A stretch of 64,000 nucleotides of DNA from Spirochaetaceae bacterium (GCA_020632655.1 JACKFD010000004.1:1-64000), one strand, 5' to 3'; counted from the first letter of the stretch, positions 1 through 8,383 are shown. Translations and numbers: made by a program. The notes: generated by a model from the letters alone, not told the origin.

Positions 1-148
1 TTCGCCACAGGCGATCGCCGTCAGCGTACAAGGCCGGCGCCAGCCGGCAAGAGCCAGCTTCTCTCGACCCTCCAGGGTCGAGAGTCGAGCTGGCGGAGGC
101 CGCGCCGGCCTCGGCCAACTCGCCGTCTGGTTCAGGAGCTAGTTATGC
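1..148 (-). repeat. attC recombination site, truncated by the window edge
   Basis: This is the third attC site of the integron array, read on the minus strand. Its R'' box GCATAAC is the complement of GTTATGC at 142-148. The interior matches the two complete attC sites further right almost base for base, including the segment around 121-141 and the GC-rich stem around 35-50. The distal half and its R' box lie outside the window, so the cassette array continues to the left. The TAA inside the R'' box is also the stop codon of the neighbouring cassette gene. Confidence 0.85.
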
Positions 149-484
149 GGCGGCGACGGGCTTCACGAATACGGATTCGCAGCTGAACGAGAGGGTACCC
201 GAGCTCCCGAAGTCAATCTGAATACACCATCGGCCGTCGTCTTCGCGTCGGGCCGTCCCCTCGACCGAAAGCAGCGTTCCGGACGCGTTCGACCGCTCGG
301 ACTCGCCCCAGTGAAGATCAAGCTGGAGACCGGAGGTCCAGGGACAGATCAGCTCGCCGACATCTCCGTCCCCGGCACCGAGCTCGAGGAATAGGTGAAG
401 GCTGTTTCCTACCCAAGACAGCCCGGAGAAGGTGGCGTCATTGAAGCACCATCCCTCGAGGGTCTCTGCATCGATTGAGCGCAT
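143..484 (-). CDS. integron cassette protein, 113 aa, function unknown
   Basis: Third cassette from the integrase. The ATG lies about 22 bases inside the cassette, a typically short cassette leader, and no clear ribosome binding site is seen. The TAA stop is provided by the R'' box of the attC that follows, so the gene ends flush with the recombination site. The product is soluble with no signal peptide or membrane segment. It is rich in Trp, Gly and Ser, with an early FNDATFSGLSW stretch followed by alternating beta-like segments. That pattern loosely recalls small immunity-type proteins of the Imm50/DUF2262 sort, but this is only an impression. Being in a cassette implies recent acquisition. 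Confidence 0.75.
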   Translation of the reverse strand: MRSIDAETLEGWCFNDATFSGLSWVGNSLHLFLELGAGDGDVGELICPWTSGLQLDLHWGESERSNASGTLLSVEGTARREDDGRWCIQIDFGSSGTLSFSCESVFVKPVAAA

Positions 485-500
485 TCGCTACGTCGCTGCC

Positions 501-677
501 GCATAACGGAGTGGCTCTTAACCTGCGGCGCTCGCCACAGGCGGACGCCGACAACGTACAAGGCCGGCGCCAGCCGGCAAGAGCCCACTCCTCTCGCCCT
601 CCCAGGGCGAGAGTCGAGGGGGCGGAGGCCGCGCCGGCCTCGGCCAACTCGCCGTCTGGTTCAGGAGCTAGTTATGC
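501..677 (-). repeat. attC recombination site, complete, 177 bp
   Basis: On the minus strand the site opens with R'' GCATAAC (complement of 671-677) and closes with R' GTTATGC (complement of 501-507). Next to these are imperfect inner inverted boxes, CTCCTGAACC near R'' and CAGGTTAAGAG near R', which would be L'' and L'. The centre holds GC-rich inverted repeats, including GGCGAGAG/CTCTCGCC around 595-612 and a GGCCGGCGCCAGCCGG segment near 562. Length, paired ends and near identity to the neighbouring copies fit a folded single-strand attC. The R boxes deviate slightly from the GTTRRRY consensus. Confidence 0.88.
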
Positions 678-719
678 GGCGCGACCGGCGTCTCCGGAGG
701 GTTGGAAACGGGCGCGGAA

Positions 720-1211
720 CTACAGCTTCTTGATTGAGACTACGCGCTCCACATGGAGTAAGTGGCTACACCCGTTTAGCCATCCATACGCTCCGGGACC
801 CTCGAGGGTCCCATCAACTTCGATCTCGAACTCCTCGTTCGAGCCGGCGTACTTCGCTTCAAGGTCGGCCGACGTCGCGTCCGTGCTCGTTCCGCTACAC
901 CAGGCGAAATCCCCTTCGACTTGGAAATAGCCGCCGTGATGGCTGGCGATCCACGCTCCAGCAAAATGCACACGCACCTTCTTGTACTTCTCGGCGAGGC
1001 GCTCCTGATACGCGTCGACGTCCCCAACAACCACGAGTTCGTCGTCTACGTCGTCCCACACGGAGTCACCGTTTGAGAGGATCACCTGTTCTCGCACAGG
1101 CTCGCTCCCCGCAGTTGTCGAGCCGAGCTGCGGAGCTTCGGACGCAAGAGAGCTGCAGCCGACGCATAACAGCGCAAGCGGAACAATATTGGGTCGGACT
1201 CGGCTACTCAT
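720..1211 (-). CDS. integron cassette-encoded lipoprotein, 163 aa
   Basis: Second cassette gene. The chosen ATG sits about 14 bases inside the cassette after the attC junction; a longer frame would run through the attC and is not used. The N-terminus is a short positive stretch (SSRVR), a hydrophobic run and the lipobox LLCVGC at about residues 11-16, so a lipid-anchored periplasmic or outer-membrane protein is expected. The rest is acidic and polar with no recognised domain. Four further Cys/Trp-containing patches (AWCSG, LNGCS) could support a disulfide. Function is unknown. The stop lies about 43 bases before the attC. Confidence 0.8.
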   Translation of the reverse strand: MSSRVRPNIVPLALLCVGCSSLASEAPQLGSTTAGSEPVREQVILSNGDSVWDDVDDELVVVGDVDAYQERLAEKYKKVRVHFAGAWIASHHGGYFQVEGDFAWCSGTSTDATSADLEAKYAGSNEEFEIEVDGTLEGPGAYGWLNGCSHLLHVERVVSIKKL

Positions 1212-1223
1212 CGAGGTCGTGCC

Positions 1224-1402
1224 GCATAACGGAGTGGCTCTTAACCTGCGGCGCTCGCCGCCGCGGTCCGCCGACAACGTACAAGGCCGGCGCCAGCCGG
1301 CAAGAGCCAGCTTCTTTTCGCCCGCCTAGGGCGAAAAGTCGAGCTGGTGGAGCCCGGGACGGGCGAGGCCAACTCGCCGTCTGGTTCAGGAGCTAGTTAT
1401 GC
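1224..1402 (-). repeat. attC recombination site, complete, 179 bp
   Basis: First attC from the integrase. Minus-strand R'' GCATAAC is the complement of 1396-1402 and R' GTTATGC the complement of 1224-1230. The outer 40 bases at each end are essentially identical to the copy at 501-677. The central stem arms differ but keep complementarity (CTTTTCGCCC / GGGCGAAAAG around 1314-1338). Conserved ends with co-varying stems are what recombination on a folded strand would preserve. The cassette it belongs to carries the membrane-protein gene at 1419-1721. Confidence 0.88.
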
Positions 1403-1418
1403 GGCGTGGGCGCGCGGA

Positions 1419-1721
1419 TTAGCTCGAAGGGCCGAGAACCCAGTCTTTCGCAACGATAACGATACCGGGAATCATCGCCCCAAAGATCAGCGCCGCAAGG
1501 AAGCGGAGGCCGGAGAAGCGTACGAGCGATCGAAAGTGAACTTCCGCCAGTCCAGCGGAGAGAAGTCGGCCGACGACGATTGCGGCGATCGGAGCGCCGA
1601 CAGCAAGATCCGCGATCGCGAACAGCAGTCCGTAGGCGAGGCCCGCGGTTCTCGGGTTGAAGTCGGCCTGGATCACCACCCGGCCGGCAATCGCTAGATA
1701 GAGCAACTCAAAGACGATCAT
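1419..1721 (-). CDS. integron cassette-encoded small membrane protein, 100 aa
   Basis: First cassette gene, the one nearest the presumed cassette promoter. It encodes about three hydrophobic segments (FELLYLAIAG, LAYGLLFAIADLAVGAPIAA, FLAALIFGAMIPGIVIVA) separated by short charged loops. No family is recognised. The ATG at 1721 is about 25 bases inside the cassette and has no clear ribosome binding site. The same frame stays open upstream to an ATG at 1793, which lies on the attI side of the junction. Translation could therefore start in the attI region and read into whichever cassette is first; that longer form would have 124 residues. Confidence 0.7.
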   Translation of the reverse strand: MIVFELLYLAIAGRVVIQADFNPRTAGLAYGLLFAIADLAVGAPIAAIVVGRLLSAGLAEVHFRSLVRFSGLRFLAALIFGAMIPGIVIVAKDWVLGPSS

Positions 1722-1743
1722 GCTCGGCGGGAGCGGCCATGCC

Positions 1744-1830
1744 GCATAACTAATCAGTAACCAGCGGGATTGCTGGTCTTGGTTCGGTGCCATTGTCCAT
1801 CAGAACCAACTTGAATGGAAGCCTCTGCTT
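1744..1830 (-). other. candidate attI insertion site of the integron
   Basis: A GTTATGC box (complement of 1744-1750) sits at the integrase-proximal edge of the first cassette. It matches the R' box of the attC sites, so the crossover would fall between 1749 and 1750. Unlike an attC there is no second R box with folded stems to the right of it. That is what an attI looks like. Only the junction is firm; the right-hand limit is a guess based on usual attI length. A perfect inverted repeat, CTCAGCC-AC-GGCTGAG, lies just beyond at 1831-1846. Confidence 0.6.
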
Positions 1831-1846
1831 CTCAGCCACGGCTGAG

Positions 1847-2528
1847 GCGGGCTTCAACCCGTGAATCGAAGCTGGCTGTGGGGTAATTCCCGGAAGCGGC
1901 CTTGATATGTGTTAGCACGGCGGGCGGGAGAGGGCGTCTTGCCGAACACGGGACAGTCGAGTGCACGAGGTGCAGTCTGCGTCCCGACTTCCGTGTACGG
2001 TGGTTCACGGGTCGACGGCGCTCGTGGGAGCCGTAGCCTGGGGGTGCGTGCGTGGGAGTCCAGGGGTGTGGAGTGAAGGGAGGCGGTAGACGCGAGGCTT
2101 CGGGCAGTCGGGAGCACGCGGCGGGTACGGGCGGCTCGCGCAGGGCAGCAAAACGGCACGTGAGTCGAGCGTTCGACGAGGGTGAGCAACGCGGCGCGAG
2201 AACGAGCGGGGTTGGGGCGGACGAGGGCTTGTGGCGACGCGAGTCGTCGGAGCCGGGTCCCGACTGGTGGCCCACGGAGGCGCGTATGGGGAACGACGAG
2301 CCCGTGACGATCAATTCCGGCGGTGCGTGGGGGAACGATGAGACGCGGCGGCACGGTCGGTCTTCGCATTCGGCGCCGGGGACGGGGCCGAGCGGGGCGA
2401 CATCTGCGGGTGGAAAGGGGACGAGCACGCGCGCTCGACGGCTCGAGGGGGCGCAGCGTGGCGCGAGCGGGCAGAGGGGCCGCAGCTCGGCTCGGGCCGT
2501 GGGCGAGGCGAAGGAGTCGGCGAGGTCG
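1847..2528. other. long GC-rich spacer between attI and intI, no supported gene
   Basis: About 680 bases separate the attI candidate from the chosen integrase start, much more than in well-known integrons. Long open frames exist on both strands, including an in-frame extension of intI to an ATG at 2052 and another at 2286. Their translations are Arg/Gly/Pro-rich low-complexity sequence with no recognised domain. The cassette promoter and intI promoter are expected here, but no convincing -35/-10 pair was identified by eye. Confidence 0.5.
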
Positions 2529-3575
2529 GTGCCCGTGGCGGATTCGGCCGGACGGCGACCTCGGCTGCTGGATCGGCTGCGACAAGAGCTCAGGCTACGG
2601 CATCGCTCGTCCTCGACGGAGCGGTCGTACGTCGGGTGGGTGAAGCGGTACGTGCTCTTTCATGACAAGCGGCATCCGGCGGAGATGGGGCGATTGGAGG
2701 TGGAGGCTTTCCTGAATCATCTGGCGGCCGAGCTCGACGTGGCGGCGAGCACTCAGAACCAGGCGCTGAACGCGATCCTCTTTCTGTATCGGCACGTGAT
2801 CCGGCAGCCGCTCGGCGAATTGGATCAGGTGGTCCGTGCGCGGCGGCCGGAGCGGATTCCGGTAGTCATGACGCCCGACGAGGTGGAGCGGGTGCTGGCG
2901 CATCTGGACGGGGACTCGCTGACCGTGTCGCTGCTGCTCTGGGGAGGTGGGCTGCGACTGCGGGAGGCGCTTCGGATGCGGGTGCACGACGTGGATTTCG
3001 AGCGGCGGGAGCTGCGGATACGGGATGCGAAGGGGCGGCGGGATCGGCTGACGGTATTGCCGGAGCGCGCGAGCGAGCGGCTGCGGCAGAAGATCGCGTA
3101 CTCGCTGCGACTGCATCGAGAGGATCTGGCGCAGGGGTACGGGGAGGTGGAGCTGCCGAATGCGCTGGCACGGAAGTATCCGAACGCGGGCTGGGAGTCG
3201 GGCTGGCAATACGTGTTTCCGGCGGATCGGCGCTCGGTCTGTCCGCGGACGGGGCGGGTCGGGCGACATCATCTCTTCGAGACGACGGTCCAGCGAAACG
3301 TGCGGTTGGCGGCGCGGCGGGCCGGCGTCGGGAAGCCGGTGACGCCGCATACGTTCCGACACAGCTTCGCGACGGCGCTGATCGAGAGTGGGTACGACGT
3401 GCGGACGGTGCAGGAGCTGCTGGGGCATCGCAGCCTGAACACGACGATGATCTATACGCACGTGCTGAATCGCGGGGGGCGCGGGGTGACGAGTCCGGCG
3501 GATCTGATGACGCGGAATGGCGCGAGTGGACTCGGGGCGGGCTTCGACTCGGGCGGGATCGGTCGGCGGCGATAG
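2529..3575 (+). CDS. intI: integron integrase IntI (tyrosine recombinase), 348 aa
   Basis: IntI catalyses attI x attC and attC x attC recombination of gene cassettes. The N-terminal SAM-like DNA-binding domain (about 15-100) contains SSSTERSYVGWVKRY. The catalytic domain carries the full tyrosine recombinase set: Arg in GLRLREAL, Lys in DAKGRRDR, HTFRH, LGHR and the nucleophilic Tyr in MIYTHVLN. The integron-specific insertion is present: ALARKYPNAGWESGWQYVF followed by RTGRVGRHHL, which sets IntI apart from XerC/D and phage integrases. GTG at 2529 was chosen because AAGGAG lies 12 bases upstream and the length then fits IntI (320-350 aa). It is divergent from the cassettes and attI, the classical layout. 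Confidence 0.95.
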   Translation: MPVADSAGRRPRLLDRLRQELRLRHRSSSTERSYVGWVKRYVLFHDKRHPAEMGRLEVEAFLNHLAAELDVAASTQNQALNAILFLYRHVIRQPLGELDQVVRARRPERIPVVMTPDEVERVLAHLDGDSLTVSLLLWGGGLRLREALRMRVHDVDFERRELRIRDAKGRRDRLTVLPERASERLRQKIAYSLRLHREDLAQGYGEVELPNALARKYPNAGWESGWQYVFPADRRSVCPRTGRVGRHHLFETTVQRNVRLAARRAGVGKPVTPHTFRHSFATALIESGYDVRTVQELLGHRSLNTTMIYTHVLNRGGRGVTSPADLMTRNGASGLGAGFDSGGIGRRR

Positions 3576-3601
3576 GGGCGGGTGCGACGGGTCGGGCTCG
3601 C

Positions 3602-5002
3602 CTAGCGTGCGCCCGTGGACTCGCCGACACGGCGTCGGATCTCGACCTCGCCGGCTGCGAAGACGACAGCCGACGGCGAGATCTCCTGCAGGACGAAGCC
3701 ACCGACGGCGTCGCCCTCGCGCAGGGTGAGGACCTCGCGGCTGGCCTCGAGGCGGACCTTCGCGCTGCGGCGGTCGGGGGTCGGGTGCCAGGCCGTGCGG
3801 ACGACGGTGACGTCCGGGAGACCGCGGCGGTCGAGACGGGCGACGAGCGGCGCGGTCTGACCCGCGTCCTGGTCGCGGTCCCGGCGCTGAGAGGCGGTCG
3901 AGCCAGGTGCCTCGGCGCGTGACGGGGTGGATGCAGTGGCGGTCGATGCGGCGGACCCGACGTGGATCGGGTCGGGAGCGACGACGGGCGATCCAGCCGG
4001 CGCGGCGAACGAGGCGGCCGACTCGGTCGGCTCCGAGGCCCAGTCGGCAATGGAATCGTCGGCCGAGCGGGCTGCTCGAACCGACGGAGCCGCGCTCGGA
4101 CGCGGGACGTTCGGGCCCTCGGCGGCGGCGGAGACGGCTTCCGGGGCACGCTCGGCCCGGGTGGGCTGCGGGCGCGCGGCGTGGGGGGGTGCGGCGGGCG
4201 AGGGTGCGGCGAGCGAACGCGCGGGCGCGACCGGGACGTCCTTGCCGCGCACGGGCCGCGGGCTCGGGGCGGCCGGCAGTCGGCGCGCGGGCGTTTCGGC
4301 GGACGCGACGGCGATCGCTTCGTCCCCGGCCGATCCCGCACGCGCGACGCGTTCGGAAGGATTCGGCAGCGCGCGACTGGGAGCGTGCGGCGGCGCAGGC
4401 GCGGAAGCTCGCTGGGGCTCGACGGCGGTGCGCGCGGCCGGCGTGACCGCGACGGGGACGGGAGCCGGGGCAACGGATGGAGCCGGCGCGGGGGCGACCG
4501 CGACGGACGGCGCAGCCGGCGCAGACGCAGAAGCGACCGCGATGGACGGCGGTAGCGCGGCCGGCGCGGGGGCGACCGCGACCGAGGCGGTCGGGGTCGT
4601 CGGCGCGGGGGCGATCGCGATGGACGGCGGTAGCGCGGCCGGCGCGGGAGCGACGGCGACGGGCGCGCTGGGCGCGGGGCGATCGGTCTGCCTGGTGGAG
4701 TATGCAACGAACCCGCCGGCCGCGAGGAGGAGCAGGAGTGCGACAACCACGAGTGCGCGACGCGCGGCGGTGGAGACGGTGCTGCGACGCGATGCTGTGT
4801 CGTTTCGATCGTCGGAGGCGTGGCGGTAGAGGCCGTGGGCGCGGGTCGTGACGCCGGGGGCGGCCTGGGCGGCGGCCTCCTCGGCGAGCAGGCGGGCGCG
4901 GAGCTCGTCGGTCGCGCGGGGATCGGTCGCGGGCGGGCGGCGATCGCGCGTGGCCGGGCGCTCCTCTTCGAGTCGGCGAAGGGCCTTCAGGATCGTGCTC
5001 AT
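3602..5002 (-). CDS. gspB: GspB-like type II secretion accessory protein, 466 aa
   Basis: GspB works with GspA to help the type II secretin cross or assemble through the peptidoglycan. It begins MSTILKALRRLEEER, the characteristic cytoplasmic start of GspB proteins, followed by one transmembrane helix at about residues 85-105 (ALVVVALLLLLAAGGFVAY). A long Ala/Pro/Val-rich periplasmic linker with imperfect repeats (VAVAPAPAALPPSIA) occupies about 115-380. The C-terminal domain (WHPTPDRRSAKVRLE ... LREGDAVGGFVLQEI) matches the GspB/T2SSB domain. Its ATG overlaps the gspA stop as ATGA, so the two are translationally coupled. It converges on intI with a 26-base gap. Confidence 0.88.
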   Translation of the reverse strand: MSTILKALRRLEEERPATRDRRPPATDPRATDELRARLLAEEAAAQAAPGVTTRAHGLYRHASDDRNDTASRRSTVSTAARRALVVVALLLLLAAGGFVAYSTRQTDRPAPSAPVAVAPAPAALPPSIAIAPAPTTPTASVAVAPAPAALPPSIAVASASAPAAPSVAVAPAPAPSVAPAPVPVAVTPAARTAVEPQRASAPAPPHAPSRALPNPSERVARAGSAGDEAIAVASAETPARRLPAAPSPRPVRGKDVPVAPARSLAAPSPAAPPHAARPQPTRAERAPEAVSAAAEGPNVPRPSAAPSVRAARSADDSIADWASEPTESAASFAAPAGSPVVAPDPIHVGSAASTATASTPSRAEAPGSTASQRRDRDQDAGQTAPLVARLDRRGLPDVTVVRTAWHPTPDRRSAKVRLEASREVLTLREGDAVGGFVLQEISPSAVVFAAGEVEIRRRVGESTGAR

Positions 5003-7356
5003 CCTCGGTCTCCCTGGGCGGGGGCGGGCTGGGGCGACGTCGCGTTCGTTGCGGCCTGTGTCGGCGATTTGGAGGCGCCGGTCCAGGACGCGCCGGCGCC
5101 GGGGGCGAGGCCGGCGAACGAGGTCTGCGGAGGCGTCGAGAGTCGGGGGACGGGGTAGCGGTCGAGCCGGGCGTAGAGTGCGATGCGCGTGAGCGGACCG
5201 GCGAGGCCGTCGGCGACGAGGCCGCTCCGGGTCTGGAGCTCGACGAGGGCAGCGCGGGTCGCGGCGTCGAAGGTCGCGGTGGTCTCGCCGGGGGCCGACG
5301 GGTCGATCGTGGCCGGGGCGGCGGCGGCGAGCAGATCGAGCTCGCCGAGGGCGGCCCGAAGCCAGCGCACACCTTCGCCTCGGTCGCCCGGGGCGAGCAG
5401 CGGCGGCAGCGCCTCGAACTCGCGCCAGACGATCACACCGGTCTCGCGCCAATGGCGCTCGAGCTCGTCGGCGGGGACCGTGGCGATGCGATCCTCAAGC
5501 AGGCCGGCCACGTAGGCGCGGTCCTCCGCGAAGCCCAGCACGGCGACCCATCGATCCGTCGCCTCGGCGTCTCCGACCCCGCGGTCGCGCGAGGCGGCAT
5601 CCGCATCCGATCCCACGCCCGCGGCGGCGCGTGCCCGCGCGCGCCCGGCGGCTTCGGCCGAGGGGACGAGGGGCAGCAGGACGGGATGGTCGAGCTGCCG
5701 GAGCAGGCCGATCGAGCCCCCGTCGAAGCGGGTCGTGGCGAGACCGCTCGCACGCAGGTCGGACTCGAGCGCACGGTCGTCGGCGGCGACCGGGGCGTTG
5801 CGCGCGTCTCGAAGCCGCGCGAGGAACGAAGCCTCGGCGTCGGACGGATCGCGGGTACGGTCGGGGGATCCGGCGGCCGTACTCGCGTCCGATGCGATCG
5901 CGTCCCACGATGCCGAGCCGACGGCGGCCCGCGCGGCCGCGCTCGAGGCCGCGACCTGCGCGAATCGGTCGAGCAGGCCGCGCTGGCTGTCGGCGATTGC
6001 ATCGGCGGGGGCGCGGTTGAGCAGCATGCGCGGAAGCAGACCGGGCGCGAGGGCGGTGACGCGGATGGCGTCGTCGCGCGAGGGCTCCGGGCGCGGCGGA
6101 ATCGGCATCGAGCGGTCCGCGGTCTGGAGCGTCGATGCGGGGGCGGGCGGCGCCGGGCTGACGCCGTTCGGTGTCGACGGGTCGACGAGCGCTGCCTCGG
6201 CGTCGACGGGGACCTTGAGCGAGAGGACCTCGGCCACCTCGCTCGGGACGTAGCCGAGCAGTCGGGCGACGGGCGGCGATTCGGGCAGGGCGACGTCGTC
6301 GACGAGGACCTGGGGCGCGGCAGCGACGGGCGGAGGGGCGCCGGGCGTCGCGGCGACCCCGGCAGGCACCGAGGGGCGGTCGAGCGCCGAGCGCAGCGCA
6401 TCGGTCAGGCCCGTCCGCCCGATCTGCAGACCCGTCGCGAGGGCGGCGACGACGAGGGCGGCGCTCGCGACGACGAACATCCAGGGGCGCATCCAGTCGC
6501 GGCCGACGAGGGTGCGGCTCGCTTCGAGGGCGCGGCGGCGGCGGACCTGACGCGTGTCGGGGATCTCGCGAGCAGCGGCGCGAACGAGCCGGGCGCCGAT
6601 CGTCGCCGAGCGGGCGGCATAACCCCCTAACAAGGCACGATCGCAGAGCTGGTTGACGAGGCGGGGGATGCCGGCCGTGCGGCGATGGATCTCGCGCAGG
6701 GCGGACTCGGAGAAGATCTCCTTGGGCTCGCCGGCGGCGACGGCGAGGCGATGGCGGACGTAGGCGCGGGTCTCGTGCGCGGCAAGGGGCTCGAGCTTCC
6801 AGCGCACGCTGATGCGTTGGCGCAGCTGCCGGAGGTTGCGGCCGTCGAGCTTGCGGTCGAGCTCGGGCTGGCCGAGCAGCAGGATCTGGATGAGCTTCTC
6901 GCGGCTGGTCTCGAGATTCGAGAGCAGCCGCACCTGCTCGAGGGTCGCATCCGACAGGTTCTGCGCTTCGTCGATGATGAGGAGCACCCGACGGCCCTCG
7001 CGCTTGCGCTCGAGCAGGAACTCGTTGAGCTGGGTCATCAGGGCGCGCCGCGGCAGGCCCTCGGCCGGCAGGCCGAGCTCCGCCGAGATGGACTGCATGA
7101 GCTCGAGGGCCGTGCGGCTCGGGTTGAAGAGGAAGGCGAGCTCGGTGTCGCCGTCGAGGCGCTCGAGCAGCGTGCGGCAGAGCGTCGTCTTGCCCGTGCC
7201 GACCTCGCCGGTCACGGCGATGAAGCCCTCGCCCTGCTCGATGCCGTAGAGCAGATGCGCGAGGGCCTCGCGGTGGGAGCCGGCGAGGTAGAGGAAGCGG
7301 GGATCGGGGCTCAGCGCGAAGGGCTTCTCACGCAGGCCGTAGAACGCGGTATACAT
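4999..7356 (-). CDS. gspA: GspA/ExeA-type AAA ATPase with peptidoglycan-binding domain, 785 aa
   Basis: Inner-membrane ATPase partner of GspB in type II secretion. The N-terminal start MYTAFYGLREKPFALSPDP and the AAA core are typical of ExeA: Walker A GEVGTGKTTL at about residue 48, Walker B VLLIIDEAQNL, and sensor region LILLLGQPEL. A transmembrane helix follows at about 285-310 (MFVVASAALVVAALATGL). The periplasmic half is a long Ala/Pro/Asp-rich linker, then a peptidoglycan-binding-type module near the C-terminus (LAPGDRGEGVRWLRAAL ... VADGLAGPLT). The linker makes it longer than the roughly 550-residue Aeromonas ExeA. ATG at 7356 is the first codon of the conserved start. It is divergent from coaW. 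Confidence 0.9.
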   Translation of the reverse strand: MYTAFYGLREKPFALSPDPRFLYLAGSHREALAHLLYGIEQGEGFIAVTGEVGTGKTTLCRTLLERLDGDTELAFLFNPSRTALELMQSISAELGLPAEGLPRRALMTQLNEFLLERKREGRRVLLIIDEAQNLSDATLEQVRLLSNLETSREKLIQILLLGQPELDRKLDGRNLRQLRQRISVRWKLEPLAAHETRAYVRHRLAVAAGEPKEIFSESALREIHRRTAGIPRLVNQLCDRALLGGYAARSATIGARLVRAAAREIPDTRQVRRRRALEASRTLVGRDWMRPWMFVVASAALVVAALATGLQIGRTGLTDALRSALDRPSVPAGVAATPGAPPPVAAAPQVLVDDVALPESPPVARLLGYVPSEVAEVLSLKVPVDAEAALVDPSTPNGVSPAPPAPASTLQTADRSMPIPPRPEPSRDDAIRVTALAPGLLPRMLLNRAPADAIADSQRGLLDRFAQVAASSAAARAAVGSASWDAIASDASTAAGSPDRTRDPSDAEASFLARLRDARNAPVAADDRALESDLRASGLATTRFDGGSIGLLRQLDHPVLLPLVPSAEAAGRARARAAAGVGSDADAASRDRGVGDAEATDRWVAVLGFAEDRAYVAGLLEDRIATVPADELERHWRETGVIVWREFEALPPLLAPGDRGEGVRWLRAALGELDLLAAAAPATIDPSAPGETTATFDAATRAALVELQTRSGLVADGLAGPLTRIALYARLDRYPVPRLSTPPQTSFAGLAPGAGASWTGASKSPTQAATNATSPQPAPAQGDRG

Positions 7357-7435
7357 CGGGGTTCGGTCCCGGGCCGAGTCTAACCAACCGATTCTGAAAG
7401 TGAATCGGAGCGAACGCATCGGAGGGGGCGGCGCG

Positions 7436-8383
7436 ATGCCGGAGGCGAGCCGAGAGGAGGGGACCCTTGACGGGGCGGCGCCCGACCGCGATGCGATCGG
7501 GAGCTTCGCGCGTTTCGAGGCGTCTTTCGAGCCCGGGGCGGAGGTGGTGGCGCTGGGCGTCGACTCGGGGGCGACGCTGGTCAAGCTCTGCGCCCTCGAC
7601 GCAGGGGGCGAGCGGCATTTCGGGACCTGGCGATCGCCGTCGACGGATCGCGTCCTCGAGCTGGCGGATCGTCTCGCGCCCGAGCGAATGGGGGTGACGG
7701 GCTGTGGCACGGCGTCCCTGTTGGCGGGCCTCGGCCGCGGCGCCGCGAGTCCGATCGAGTTCGATGCCTGGGGTCGTGGGGCGAACGAGATCCTCGAGCG
7801 TTCGGGGCTCGCGACGGAAGAGCCCTATCTGCTCGTCTCGATCGGGACGGGGACGTCGGCGCTGCGCGTCGAGGGCGATCGCGTCGAGCGGGTCGGCGGC
7901 ACGGCACTCGGCGGGGGCACGGCACTCGGTCTCGGGCTCGCGCTGACGGGCTGCCGCAGCCACGATGAGCTCGTTGCGCTCGCGGCGCGCGGTCGGCGCG
8001 GCGAGGTCGACCTGTTGATCTCGGACATCTACGCGGTCGACTCCGGGATCGCGATCGCAGCGGAAGCGACGGCCGCGAGCTTCGGCAAGCTCGCGCGACG
8101 CCTCGAGTCGGGGGACGACGACGAAGGCGCGGTCGACGCGCGGCCGGAGGATCTCGCCGCCGCCGTGATGGGACTGGTCGCCGAGAACATCGCCCTGCTC
8201 TCCCACGCCCGCGCGACCGCCGCCGGCGTACGCCGTGTGGTGTATGGCGGCTCGACGCTCTACGCGAATCCGACGATCGTCGAGACCGTTCGGCTGCTGA
8301 CGAGCGTGATGGGGCTCGAGGCGATCGTGCTGCCGCGCAGCGGTCATGCGGGAGCGCTCGGCGCGATGCGTCTGGCGAGCTGA
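7436..8383 (+). CDS. coaW: type II pantothenate kinase, 315 aa
   Basis: Phosphorylates pantothenate in the first step of coenzyme A synthesis. The sequence follows the Fumble/PanK-II fold: first phosphate-binding segment LGVDSGATLVKLC, the second nucleotide-binding stretch LLVSIGTGTSALRV, the Gly-rich GGTALGGGTALGLG, and the late segment VVYGGSTLYANP. These resemble eukaryotic PanK and staphylococcal CoaW, not the CoaA or CoaX types. ATG at 7436 was chosen over an in-frame GTG at 7400 because GGAGGGGG lies 7 bases upstream. It is a single-gene unit, divergent from gspA, with hairpins downstream. Confidence 0.88.
   Translation: MPEASREEGTLDGAAPDRDAIGSFARFEASFEPGAEVVALGVDSGATLVKLCALDAGGERHFGTWRSPSTDRVLELADRLAPERMGVTGCGTASLLAGLGRGAASPIEFDAWGRGANEILERSGLATEEPYLLVSIGTGTSALRVEGDRVERVGGTALGGGTALGLGLALTGCRSHDELVALAARGRRGEVDLLISDIYAVDSGIAIAAEATAASFGKLARRLESGDDDEGAVDARPEDLAAAVMGLVAENIALLSHARATAAGVRRVVYGGSTLYANPTIVETVRLLTSVMGLEAIVLPRSGHAGALGAMRLAS

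Noticed and set aside
1960..2040. Possible group II intron domain V-like stretch (CCGTGTACGGTGGTTCACGG)
   Set aside because: Only one half of a domain V-like stem is recognisable; the pairing half and any maturase are missing.
2595..5372. 925-aa open frame opposite intI and gspB
   Set aside because: Arg/Pro/Ser/His-rich translation typical of antisense frames in GC-rich DNA; intI and gspB have real motifs.
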